Source of the DNA: RPQJ01 sp046347155
Lineage (GTDB): Bacteria > Pseudomonadota > Gammaproteobacteria > Steroidobacterales > Steroidobacteraceae
Assembly: GCA_046347155.1 (NCBI GenBank)
Contig: JAXMGT010000001.1
Span: forward strand, 930,001-994,000
Reading direction: 5' to 3'
Length of the DNA: 64,000 bases
The notes beneath the pieces were generated by a model. That model was not told where the DNA came from. It did no database searches and was given only the letters and a program-made list of their open reading frames with translations. The translations under genes and the position numbers were made by a program. Of the stretch, positions 1-8,343 are shown one piece after another (the first letter of the stretch is position 1; every line of letters begins with the position of its first letter).

Positions 1-1608
1 GTAGCCGTAGTAGTTCTGGTCGAGCGCATAGACCGACACGTCCCAGGCGTCGGCGAACGTGCCGAGGTCCGCGGACAGCGCGTAGAACGTCCGGTCCGAC
101 GACGGCGTGTCCTGGGTCGTGTCGACCGGGTAACCGAGGTAGGCGTTCAGGCGCACCTTGCTCGTGACCTGGTAGCCGCCGGACAGGCCGTCGAAGGTGC
201 CGATCAGGCCGCCGAGCGTGCCGGACTGCCGCCCCAGCCGCGCGGACCAGTCGAGCACACGGTCCTGCATCTCGACGTAGAGCAGCGCGACGGTCGCCTG
301 GTTGTCCGAGCTGCCCGAGCTGTTCGAGCCGAAATCGAGCCCGTAGGCGCCGCTCATCCGGGCCGCGAGGTCGTAGCGCTCGCCGGTGCGCCGCACCGCG
401 ATGGCGACGTCGTTCAGGAGCGCGCTCTGCGTCGTCGAGGTCGACGCGAGCGAGCCGCTGTCGATCTTGCTCGTGTCGTGCAGATAGGTCTGCGAGAAGC
501 CGCCGTAGACGCGCCACTGCTGGTCGCTCGCATTGGCGCCGGCCTGGCGGCTCGCCGGGCTGGCCGCGAACGTGATCGCGGCGAGCCGGGTCTTCACGCG
601 GGCGGCGCCTTCGCCGTTCGGGTACTCCCGCAGGTACTCCTCGTACTCCGCCTTCGCGTGGGCGAGCTGCCCGTTGCGCTCGCGCGCGAGACCGAGCATC
701 TCGAGTGCCTGCGCCCGCTGCGGGAACTCCGGCTGCTGCGTCAGTACGGTGAGCAGCTGGATCGCCTTCGGGTAGTCCTTGTGCCGCATGGCGTCCTGCG
801 CCTGCTGCATCGTCTTTCCCAGTTCCTCCGGCAGCAGCGTCGCGTTGCCCGTGGTCGCCACCGCCGGCGCGTGGCCGGTCGCGACCGCTGCGCCGGGCAT
901 CGTCGTGGAGGAATCGTCGGCGACCGCTACCCACGCCTTCGGGTAGCTGAGGCGCGCCGCGTTCAGGACCTCCCGGGCGTCCTGCTCCGAGATGAACGGG
1001 CCGGCCCGCAGCCGGTACCAGTGCTCCCCGTCCACGTCCGTCTCGGACACGTACACCGAGACGCCGGTGGCCTTGGCGGCGGCCGCCAGCGCGGCGGCGT
1101 CGTAAGGTTCCTTCGAGGCCTCGAGGTTGACCGCGTAGGGGACGCCCGTGCCGGGCGCCTCGCTCACGGTGACCTTGCCGCGGCGCGTGTCCGGGCGGAC
1201 CAGCAGGATCCGCAGCCCGCGTCCGTTGTAGGCCGGCACCAGCATGTACTGCTCGCTCGCGGTCCACTGGATCGCGAGGTCGACGTCGTTGCCGAGCATG
1301 CGGTCGGCCGTGACCCGCTGGATGACGCCTCGATCGTCGACCGGCGGCGGGATCACCCAGCCCGTCGCCGGGGAGCCGCAGTCCGCGCCCGGGATCAGGC
1401 GCACGTGCAGCACCTGGCCCGCGTCGGCCGGCGTGTGGCTCAGGTAGCGGACCGTGCAGCCGAACATCACGGTCACCGCGAGGTTCGTGCCCTGGCGCGT
1501 GACGCCGATCTCCTCGACGAGGCGGGCGGCGCTGTCCGCGCCCGCCTGCCCGGGAGGCAGGGCGAGCGCGGCGAGCATCAGCCAGGCCGGGGCGGACGTC
1601 TTGCGCAT
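1..1608 (-). CDS. SPOR/TPR outer-membrane beta-barrel protein (C-terminus off window)
   Basis: Partial gene: 536 codons are visible and the C-terminus lies beyond base 1. The start is an ATG at 1608, one base after the stop of the giant cytochrome gene, so the two are translationally linked. Residues 1-24 look like a signal peptide. A SPOR-like domain lies at about 155-230 and two or three TPR helices at about 264-340. From about 355 the sequence changes to alternating polar/hydrophobic strands rich in Tyr, Gly and Ser, typical of an outer-membrane barrel. The SPOR domain suggests contact with peptidoglycan, and the barrel suggests a porin. In porin-cytochrome conduits a barrel carries a multiheme protein through the outer membrane; a similar role here is inferred from operon position, not from similarity to MtrB or PioB. 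It could instead be a structural anchor or a capsule-type porin. Confidence 0.72.
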   Translation of the reverse strand, partial: MRKTSAPAWLMLAALALPPGQAGADSAARLVEEIGVTRQGTNLAVTVMFGCTVRYLSHTPADAGQVLHVRLIPGADCGSPATGWVIPPPVDDRGVIQRVTADRMLGNDVDLAIQWTASEQYMLVPAYNGRGLRILLVRPDTRRGKVTVSEAPGTGVPYAVNLEASKEPYDAAALAAAAKATGVSVYVSETDVDGEHWYRLRAGPFISEQDAREVLNAARLSYPKAWVAVADDSSTTMPGAAVATGHAPAVATTGNATLLPEELGKTMQQAQDAMRHKDYPKAIQLLTVLTQQPEFPQRAQALEMLGLARERNGQLAHAKAEYEEYLREYPNGEGAARVKTRLAAITFAASPASRQAGANASDQQWRVYGGFSQTYLHDTSKIDSGSLASTSTTQSALLNDVAIAVRRTGERYDLAARMSGAYGLDFGSNSSGSSDNQATVALLYVEMQDRVLDWSARLGRQSGTLGGLIGTFDGLSGGYQVTSKVRLNAYLGYPVDTTQDTPSSDRTFYALSADLGTFADAWDVSVYALDQNYYGY

Positions 1609-1609
1609 G

Positions 1610-4600
1610 TCACCCGCCGAACTTGGTGCTCGTGACCTTGTGCTGCGGGCCGGCCCGCCGCGTCTTGATCGTCGAGAGCGTCGAGTCGGTGTAGATGTGG
1701 CACGCGCCCGAACAGTTGCGCAGCTCGCTCACCGTGTACTTCACGTTGCCGTACTTCGTGTGCGGGTCCGACTTGTACTTGTTCGAGTGGCAGCCGGCGC
1801 AGTCCGGCTTGTAGGCCGGCGTGAGCCAGGTGGCCGCGTCCGTGTTGGCCTTGTGGCAGCTGAGGCAGGTGAGCGTCACACGGTGGTCGCCCGGGTAGCC
1901 GCCGCCGGTGACGTGCTTGAACGTGTTCGGCGACCACGCCTTCGTCGTGTGGCAGTGGTTGCAGTCGAAGTTGTTCACCGGGAAGGTCATGTGGTCGGTG
2001 GTCGGCCCGCTGGCGCTCGTGCCGTTGTGGCAGTTGCGGCAGCCGCTCGTGACGCCGGTGTGGTCGAACGCGGCCGGCGTCCACGCGAGCGTCGAGTGGC
2101 AGCTGCCGCACTCCTGCGTGGTCGGGATGTGCGTCGCCGGCTTGCCGGCGGCCTTGACGCCGTTGTGGCACGACGAGCACACGCCCGTGACGTGGTTGTG
2201 GTCCACGCGCGCGGCGGGCTTCCAGGCCACGGTCGTGTGACAGGCGTCGCACGCGGTGTCGCTGGCGATGTGCGTCGCGTTCTTGCCGGTCGCCTTCGTG
2301 CCGTCGTGGCAGGAGGCGCAGGTGCCCTGCACCTGAGCGTGGTCGACGCGCACGGCCGGCTTCCACCCGGACGGCGAGTGGCAGGCCTCGCAGACGTTGC
2401 TCGTCGAGAGGTGCCCGGCGTTCTTGCCGGTGGCGTCGGTGCCGTTGTGGCAGCGCACGCAGTTGCCCGTGATGCCCGCGTGGTCGAACCCGGTGGCGGG
2501 CTTCCAGGCGGTCGTCCCGTGGCAGCTGCTGCACTCGGCCGACGTCACGACGTGGCCGTTCGGCTTGCCGGTCGCGACGGTGCCGTTGTGGCAGCTCGTG
2601 CAGGTGCCGACGACCTGCGCGTGGTCGACCCGCACCGCGGGCTTCCAGGCGGTCGTCGCGTGGCAGGCCTCGCAGGTCGCCGACGTGAAGATGTGCGTGG
2701 CGTTCTTGCCGCCCGCCTTCACGCCGTCGTGGCAGGTCGAGCAGCCGTTCGTGATGCCGGTGTGGCTGAACGTGGCCGGCGACCAGACGAGCGTCGTGTG
2801 GCAGGTGCCGCACTGCTGCGTCGTCGGGATGTGGTTCGTGCCCTTGCCGGTCGCGATCTTCCCGTCGTGGCAGCTGGTGCAGGTGCCCGTCACGTGCGCG
2901 TGGTCGACCTGCAGCGCGGGCTTCCAGGCGCCGGTCGTGTGGCAGCTGCCGCAACTCGTGTCGGAGGCGATGTGCCCGGGGTTCTTGCCGGTCGCGGTCG
3001 TGCCGTCGTGGCAGGACGCGCACGGCTGGGTGACGTTCGAGTGGTCGAAGCCCGCGGGCTTCCAGGCCAGGCTGCCGTGGCAGGCGCTGCAGTCGGCCTG
3101 CGTCACGACGTGCCCGTTCGGCTTGCCGGTCGCCTTGACGCCGTCGTGGCACGACGAGCAGCTGCCGAGCACGTTCGCGTGGTCGACGCTGGTCGCCGGC
3201 TTCCACACGACGGTTGAGTGGCAGGCCCCGCAGGCATTCGTCGTGGACAGGTGCGTCGCGCCCTTGCCGGTCGCGACCTGGCCGTTGTGGCACGAGTAGC
3301 AGTCGCCCGAAAGCTGCGTGTGGTCGACCTGCGCCACCGGCCGCCAGGTGATGGTGCCGTGGCAGGCCTGGCACTCGTTCGTCGAGTTGATGTGCGTGGC
3401 GCTCTTGCCCGTCGCCGTCGTGCCGTCGTGGCAGGTGACGCAGGCCGCGGTGACGCCCTGGTGCGAGAAGTGCGCCGGCGTCCACGCCAGCGTCGAGTGG
3501 CACGACGCGCAGTTGTCATCCGACGCGACGTGGTTCGGGTGCTTGCCCTGCGCGGTCGTGCCGTTGTGGCAGGACACGCAGGTGCCGTTCACCTGGTTGT
3601 GGTCGACCGTCGCGACCGGCTTCCACGCGGCGATCACGTGGCAGGCCTCGCAGATGTCGCCGGTGCTCATGTGCGTCGGGCCCTTGCCGGTCGCCCTGGT
3701 GCCGTCGTGGCAGCTGACGCAGTTGGTCGTGACCAGCGAGTGGTCGAATTTCGCGGGGAGCCACGCCATCGGCGAGTGGCAGCCGTCGCACTCGGCCTGG
3801 GTCACGATGTGGTTCGGTCCCTGGCCGGTCGCGTGCGTGCCGTCGTGACACGACGAGCAGCTGCCGAGCACGTTCGCGTGGTCGACCTTGATCACCGGCT
3901 TCCACGCGACGGTCGCGTGGCAGGCCGCGCAGTCGGTCGTGGCCTTGATGTGGTTGCGGTTGACGCCGGTCGCGTGGGTGCCGTCGTGGCAGGACACGCA
4001 GGCCGCCGTCGTCTGCGAGTGGTCGAACGTGGCCGGGCGCCAGGCGCTCGTCACGTGGCAGCTGTCGCAGGTGTCGGCCGACGGGATGTGGTTCGGGCCC
4101 TTGCCGGTCGCGCGGTTGCCGTCGTGGCAGGTCGAGCAGGCGCCGATCACCTGGGTGTGGTCGACCTGCGCCGGCGGCAGCCAGGCCGCGACGGTGTGGC
4201 ATGTCTCGCAGGAGTCGCTGGTCGCGAGGTGCGTGGGGCTCTTGCCGCTCGCCGTGCCGCCCGGCACGTGGCAGCGCACGCAGCCGTCGACGATGCCCGT
4301 GTGGTCGAAGAGCGGCGGCAGCCAGGCGAGCGTGCGGTGGCAGGTGCTGCACTCCTGGGTGGTGGCCGGGTGGCCCTGCGGCTTGCCCTGCGCGTGCACG
4401 TTGTCGTGGCAGGTGGAGCAGGAGCCCCGGGACTCCTCGTGGTCGAACCGCACGATCGGCGACCACGCGCCGGTCGTGTGGCAGGCGTCACAGGTGTCCG
4501 TCGTCATCACGTGGTCGGCCGGCTTCGGCGTGGCGCCGACCCGCGATCCCCGCGAGTGGCAGGCGACGCACTCGCGCGGCGTGCCGAGGAAGACCGCGTC

Positions 4601-4756
4601 GACGTGGCAGGACTCGCACGGCTGCAGCCGGTGCGCGCCGGTGAGCTGGTAGCCCGTCGTCGTGTGGTCGAAGTTGTCGCCGACACCGGCGGCCTGCGCG
4701 TGGACCGCGACGGCCATCAGGAGGACGGACACCAGCAGACTGTGGATGCGTCGCAT
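1610..4756 (-). CDS. Giant multiheme c-type cytochrome (41 CXXCH + 1 CX3CH)
   Basis: A 1048-residue exported protein with a signal peptide at 1-23 (cleavage near AQA-A). I counted 41 CXXCH haem-binding motifs and one CX3CH (Cys1015), so up to 42 covalent c-haems. From Cys113 to about residue 941 it is built of about 18 near-identical 47-residue units, each with two haems in the form CxxCH(N/D)GT.ATGK..H..T...CxxCH..AWKPA..DH...G. Conserved extra His residues (GK..H and the VDH or FDH motif) could be distal ligands, giving bis-His low-potential haems. Such proteins act as periplasmic or cell-surface electron wires. It lies between the 21-haem cytochrome and the outer-membrane barrel gene, with gaps of 7 bp and 1 bp. 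Few cytochromes have this many haems. The CDS and its class are certain from the motifs; the redox partners are not known. Confidence 0.95.
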   Translation of the reverse strand: MRRIHSLLVSVLLMAVAVHAQAAGVGDNFDHTTTGYQLTGAHRLQPCESCHVDAVFLGTPRECVACHSRGSRVGATPKPADHVMTTDTCDACHTTGAWSPIVRFDHEESRGSCSTCHDNVHAQGKPQGHPATTQECSTCHRTLAWLPPLFDHTGIVDGCVRCHVPGGTASGKSPTHLATSDSCETCHTVAAWLPPAQVDHTQVIGACSTCHDGNRATGKGPNHIPSADTCDSCHVTSAWRPATFDHSQTTAACVSCHDGTHATGVNRNHIKATTDCAACHATVAWKPVIKVDHANVLGSCSSCHDGTHATGQGPNHIVTQAECDGCHSPMAWLPAKFDHSLVTTNCVSCHDGTRATGKGPTHMSTGDICEACHVIAAWKPVATVDHNQVNGTCVSCHNGTTAQGKHPNHVASDDNCASCHSTLAWTPAHFSHQGVTAACVTCHDGTTATGKSATHINSTNECQACHGTITWRPVAQVDHTQLSGDCYSCHNGQVATGKGATHLSTTNACGACHSTVVWKPATSVDHANVLGSCSSCHDGVKATGKPNGHVVTQADCSACHGSLAWKPAGFDHSNVTQPCASCHDGTTATGKNPGHIASDTSCGSCHTTGAWKPALQVDHAHVTGTCTSCHDGKIATGKGTNHIPTTQQCGTCHTTLVWSPATFSHTGITNGCSTCHDGVKAGGKNATHIFTSATCEACHATTAWKPAVRVDHAQVVGTCTSCHNGTVATGKPNGHVVTSAECSSCHGTTAWKPATGFDHAGITGNCVRCHNGTDATGKNAGHLSTSNVCEACHSPSGWKPAVRVDHAQVQGTCASCHDGTKATGKNATHIASDTACDACHTTVAWKPAARVDHNHVTGVCSSCHNGVKAAGKPATHIPTTQECGSCHSTLAWTPAAFDHTGVTSGCRNCHNGTSASGPTTDHMTFPVNNFDCNHCHTTKAWSPNTFKHVTGGGYPGDHRVTLTCLSCHKANTDAATWLTPAYKPDCAGCHSNKYKSDPHTKYGNVKYTVSELRNCSGACHIYTDSTLSTIKTRRAGPQHKVTSTKFGG
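1934..4420 (-). repeat. Tandem 141-bp coding repeat, about 18 units
   Basis: The central part of the giant cytochrome gene is a head-to-tail array with a period of about 138-141 bp, equal to 47 residues and two haems per unit. Units differ mainly in the spacer between the two CXXCH motifs and in alternation between VDH and FDH or SH at the third conserved histidine. DNA identity between units is high enough to keep several other frames open, which explains the long false ORFs on both strands here. Such an array can gain or lose units by recombination, so the haem number may vary between strains. It is also a place where short-read assemblies collapse. Confidence 0.9.
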
Positions 4757-4763
4757 GGGACAC

Positions 4764-6332
4764 CTACTGGATTCGAGCGCCCTTGAACGTGGAGGTCGTG
4801 TGGCAGCGCTGGCACTGCCGGCCGAACTGGCCGAGGTGCACGTCGTCGCGCGTGTGGCAGGCCGCGCAGTCGCGGCTCAGCTTCACCTGGTCCGGCGGGC
4901 TCACGTGGCAGCCCGCGCAGGCGAGCTTCGCGTGGGCACCGTCGAGCGGGAATTGGGTGACCTTGCCGTGGTCGAACTTCCAGATGTTCCAGCCGACCGG
5001 GGAGTGGCAGTTGGCGCACTCGGGCCCGAGCGCGCCCTTGTGCCGGTCGTCGCCGCGGTGGCAGCCGACGCAGGTCGTGGCCGCCCCCTTGTAGGCCTCG
5101 GTCGCGTGGCAGGCGTGGCACGGCACGACCACGTGCAGGCCGACCAGCGGGTACGACGTGAGGTCGTGGTCGAACGACACCTCGCGCTTCCAGGACGGCG
5201 CGGCCGCCGAGTGGCAGTGCGCGCAGTCTGTGCCGAGCTTGCCGCGGTGCACGTCGCTGGTCCGGTGGCAGGCGATGCAGTCGGTGCCGAGCTTCTGGTT
5301 CGCGATCACGCCGGTGTGGCACGCGCCGCACGCGACCTTCGCGTGCGTCCCGACCAGCCGGTAGTGGCCGTCGCGCTCGTGGTCGAACTGCGGCTTGCGC
5401 CAGTCGTCGGGGCGGTGGCAGCGGTCGCAGGCCGTGCCGTAGCGGCCCGAGTGGGCGTCGTCCCGGCGATGGCAGCCGAAGCAGTCCTTGGGCAGCGGGT
5501 CCTTGATGTTCGGCGTCGTGTGGCAGGCGTTGCAGGCGATCCGCGCGTGCTGGCCGTCGAGCGGGAAGTGCGCCTCGACCGCGTGGTTGAATCGCGAGGT
5601 CTTCCACGCGACGGTCGTGTGGCAGCTCGCGCAGTCGGCGCCGCGCGAGCCGCGGTGCACGTCGTCCGGCGCGTGGCAGGCGACGCAGGCGGTCGGCACG
5701 CCCTTGTAGCGGTTGCCCGAGTGGCAGCCCGCGCAGGCGACCTCGCGGTGCGCGTCGCGGAGCGGGTAGCGCGTCTTGTCGTGGTCGAAGCGCGTGCGCG
5801 TCCAACCGGCCGGCTCGTGGCAGCTGCCGCAGTCGGTGCCGAGGCGGCCGCCGTGCGGGTCGGCGTCGCGGTGGCAGTCGATGCAGGCGGACGGGGCCTC
5901 GCGGTACTTGCGGCCGCTCTTGTGGCAGCTCTCGCAGGCGACCGTCGCGTGCCGCCCCTCGAGCGGGTAGTCCGTGCGGTCGTGGTCGAACGCGTGCGGG
6001 CTGAGCTTGACGATGTCGGCGCCGCGGCCCGCGTGCTCGGTGTGGCAGGCGCGGCACTGGCCGCCCTTGATGCCGGGCGTGCGCCCGTGGAATCCGCGGC
6101 CGTCGCGCACGTCCGCCGCGACGTCCTTGTGGCAGGCCAGGCACTGGGCCGCCTGCCTGTCGCGGTCCGCCCGGTCGTGGCACTGCGAGCAGTCCTGCTC
6201 GAGTTTCGCGTGGGCGCTCGTGACCTTGCCGGGCATGATCAATGTCTCGATCCCGGTCGCGCCGGCGACCCGCGCCGCGAGGAGCGCGAGCCCGAGCAGG
6301 GCGGCGGAGACGATCGGGCGACCATGTTGCAT
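4764..6332 (-). CDS. 21-heme c-type cytochrome built of triheme modules
   Basis: A 522-residue protein with an N-terminal signal peptide (about 1-25) and 21 CXXCH motifs. Three haems lie in the N-terminal 100 residues (CSQCH, CLACH, CRACH). The other 18 form six modules of about 67 residues with three haems each, in the pattern FDH...YPL.G.H..V.CxxCH...YK...CxxCH..DD.H.G..G.DCxxCH...W. This repeat differs from the two-haem repeat of the downstream giant cytochrome, so the pair is not a simple duplication. It most resembles NapC/NirT-associated and cytochrome c3/c7 class multihaem proteins. It probably takes electrons from the inner-membrane protein upstream (18-bp gap) and passes them to the giant cytochrome; that order is inferred from gene order. 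Confidence 0.93.
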   Translation of the reverse strand: MQHGRPIVSAALLGLALLAARVAGATGIETLIMPGKVTSAHAKLEQDCSQCHDRADRDRQAAQCLACHKDVAADVRDGRGFHGRTPGIKGGQCRACHTEHAGRGADIVKLSPHAFDHDRTDYPLEGRHATVACESCHKSGRKYREAPSACIDCHRDADPHGGRLGTDCGSCHEPAGWTRTRFDHDKTRYPLRDAHREVACAGCHSGNRYKGVPTACVACHAPDDVHRGSRGADCASCHTTVAWKTSRFNHAVEAHFPLDGQHARIACNACHTTPNIKDPLPKDCFGCHRRDDAHSGRYGTACDRCHRPDDWRKPQFDHERDGHYRLVGTHAKVACGACHTGVIANQKLGTDCIACHRTSDVHRGKLGTDCAHCHSAAAPSWKREVSFDHDLTSYPLVGLHVVVPCHACHATEAYKGAATTCVGCHRGDDRHKGALGPECANCHSPVGWNIWKFDHGKVTQFPLDGAHAKLACAGCHVSPPDQVKLSRDCAACHTRDDVHLGQFGRQCQRCHTTSTFKGARIQ

Positions 6333-6351
6333 TCGTGCCCCGCGGGTCCGC

Positions 6352-7323
6352 TCAGTACACGTGCACGGCGATCACGTGGACGATCCCCGCGACGAGCAGC
6401 ATGAAGAAGAGCGGCAGGTGCAGCGCGTGCCACAGCGAGAAGAGTCGCTCGTACGCGGTCAGCTCGATCACGCGGCGGGTGGCCGAGATCCGGTTCTCGA
6501 TGTAGTCGTAGGCGGTGCGCTGGAGGTCGCGGCGACGCTGGGCGCTGGTTGCCGCGCCGCCGCCGGCCACGATCGAGCGGCGCACGTGCGCACGCAGGCG
6601 GCGGCGGGCCCACGCCGAGTACCAGGCGCAGACCGGGGGCCGCGCGAGCAGCGGAACACGCGAACAGCGGTCCGTGAGTGCCCGCTCCTCGGCCTCGATG
6701 TGGTCCACGAGCCCGGGCAGGAACGAGACGTGCGTGGTGACCCAGCGCAGCTTCTCCGCGAACGCCTTCAGCTCCGCGAGGCTCGCCTGCCGTCCGTGCA
6801 GGCCGTTGTGGATGTGCGTGTAGAAGTAGCGGCCGAACAGCCCGCTGCCCGAGACGATCAGCATGCAGACCAGGGCCACGTTGCTGTTGGTCGCGCCCAG
6901 GCTGAAGTTCGAGTGGTACAGGACGAGCACCGGCCCGACCACGCCGAGCACCATGTGGGCCTGGAACCAGCGGCGCGTCGAGCCCATGAACGAGAGCACG
7001 CGCAGGCGCTTGCGGGCCGGGTAGAGCAGCAGCACGAGCATCGCCGAGCCGCCGACGATGCCGAGCGCGTAACCGACGCCCGACTGTGGTGCGAGGTAGT
7101 CCTCGGTCGGGAAGTAATAGCCGAAGACGAGGACCAGCGCGGCCAGCGCGAAACCGAGGCCGGCCCAGGGGAAGGGTCGCCGGCCGCCGGACGGCGCGAC
7201 GGTCTCGGCCGGGCCCGCCGGGGGTTGCGATGCGAGTTGCGGGCGCGGCGCGACCGCGGACGGCCGGGCACCGTCGATTGGTGACCCGGTTTCCTCGGTG
7301 CGCGCCTTGGCGGTCAGACCCAT
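6352..7323 (-). CDS. Histidine-rich membrane protein, possible b-type cytochrome
   Basis: A 323-residue protein with a 50-residue Pro/Ala-rich cytoplasmic leader, then hydrophobic segments at about 52-72, 84-101, 122-138, 147-165 and 300-320. Several histidines lie in or next to membrane helices: H123 and H137 in helix 3, H170/H172/H176 after helix 4, and H299, H302, H316 and H321 around the last helix. This distribution fits a b-haem-binding quinol or ferric-reductase-like membrane cytochrome. I did not recognise a named family. The long middle section (about 177-290) is charged and has three cysteines. A GAGGA ribosome site precedes the ATG. Position between a TPR protein and the 21-haem cytochrome makes it the likely inner-membrane electron entry point. 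Confidence 0.75.
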   Translation of the reverse strand: MGLTAKARTEETGSPIDGARPSAVAPRPQLASQPPAGPAETVAPSGGRRPFPWAGLGFALAALVLVFGYYFPTEDYLAPQSGVGYALGIVGGSAMLVLLLYPARKRLRVLSFMGSTRRWFQAHMVLGVVGPVLVLYHSNFSLGATNSNVALVCMLIVSGSGLFGRYFYTHIHNGLHGRQASLAELKAFAEKLRWVTTHVSFLPGLVDHIEAEERALTDRCSRVPLLARPPVCAWYSAWARRRLRAHVRRSIVAGGGAATSAQRRRDLQRTAYDYIENRISATRRVIELTAYERLFSLWHALHLPLFFMLLVAGIVHVIAVHVY

Positions 7324-7332
7324 GTCGATTCC

Positions 7333-8154
7333 TCAGCCCGAGCCGAGGCGCGAGGCCTCGGCGATGTTAGCCTGCACGATGCGCGCGTCGGACGAGCCCG
7401 GCGGCACGACCGCCAGCAGGCGCTTCCACGTCGCGACCGCTTCCTTGTAGCGGTGCTGCTCGTGCTGGAGGCTGGCCTTGAGCCACAACGCCTTGGCGTT
7501 GCGCGGGTCCAGCGCCAGCGACTTGTCCAGGTACTTCTCCGGCTCGCCGGCGAGCCCGCCCGACAGTGCCGCGCGGGCGTCGGCGTAGTCGGCCCAGGTG
7601 TCGGCGTCCATCGCGTTCATCTTCGCGAGCTCGGCGTACGCGTCGCAGGCGGGCCCGAACTCGCGCTTGCGCCGGTGCTCCTCGGCGCTCGCGATCAGCT
7701 GCGCCCTGCGGTCGGTCGGGCCGGCGGCCCGGCCGGCGCCGCCGGCGGACGGCGTCGATCCCGGCAGCAATGCGGCGGTGGCCATCACGGCGTCGCGCAG
7801 GTCGCCGTTGCCGGAGACCTTGTGCTGCCGCGCGAGTTCGGCGTCCGCGGGCCGGCCGAGGAAATCGTAGGACTGCGCGAGCAGGTTCCACTGGTCGTCG
7901 GAGCCGCCCTGGGCGGACAGCCTCGCCGCGAGCGCCAGCGTCGCCGACTCCATCGAGCCCGCCGGTGCCGTGGACCCGGTTGCCGCGTGGGCCACGGCGG
8001 CCGCAGGCGCGGCGGCCGGGGTCGTGCCGGCGGCGGTGGTCTTCGACGGGGGGCCGTAGTACAGCAGGAATCCCGCCGACGCGGCGATCAGTCCCGTGCA
8101 GAGACCCAGCGCGAATCCGCTGCGCGCGCTCGAGGCACGGAATCCTGTGAACAT
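7333..8154 (-). CDS. Membrane-anchored TPR protein (CcmI/NrfG-like)
   Basis: A 273-residue protein with one N-terminal membrane helix (about 12-34), a low-complexity Ala/Thr/Pro linker to about residue 70, and TPR-like helices to the end (for example DADTWADYADA and RNAKALWLKASL). The layout matches the C-terminal TPR half of cytochrome c maturation proteins CcmI/CycH or NrfG, which hold apocytochromes for haem attachment. As first gene of the multihaem operon it may be a dedicated chaperone for cytochromes with dozens of haems. It has a strong GGAGG ribosome site eight bases before the ATG. Haem lyase subunits are not in this window, so it would have to work with a general Ccm system elsewhere. 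A plain scaffold role remains possible. Confidence 0.72.
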   Translation of the reverse strand: MFTGFRASSARSGFALGLCTGLIAASAGFLLYYGPPSKTTAAGTTPAAAPAAAVAHAATGSTAPAGSMESATLALAARLSAQGGSDDQWNLLAQSYDFLGRPADAELARQHKVSGNGDLRDAVMATAALLPGSTPSAGGAGRAAGPTDRRAQLIASAEEHRRKREFGPACDAYAELAKMNAMDADTWADYADARAALSGGLAGEPEKYLDKSLALDPRNAKALWLKASLQHEQHRYKEAVATWKRLLAVVPPGSSDARIVQANIAEASRLGSG

Positions 8155-8343
8155 AACGGTCCTCCGCCCAGCCTGATACTGGTTGTGCTGCGGGGGAGGC
8201 TACGTGGGAAGGCGGCCAAACACAGCGCTGGCGCTGGATTTTACGACAAAAATGTGACTGGAATCCAATTCAAGGGGTGCCGGTTCTCGACTCCCGCGTC
8301 CCTGCGTGGTGTCATCGCCCCCGACCCACGGACGTGGCCCGGA

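Noticed and set aside
1934..4420. Regular repeats that might be a CRISPR array
   Set aside because: The period is about 141 bp, units are coding in one frame and there are no unique spacers or cas genes.
1454..4786. Long open frames of 110-640 residues on both strands across the giant cytochrome gene
   Set aside because: They are shadows: the 141-bp repeat and high GC keep several frames open. Their products are Arg/Val/Gly- or Trp-rich repeats with no domain, and only the 1610-4756 frame has CXXCH motifs and a signal peptide.
7453..8343. Upstream extension of the FAD/Fe-S oxidoreductase frame
   Set aside because: It runs antisense through the TPR gene, is Arg-rich and low in complexity, and the membrane anchor begins at the ATG at 8344.
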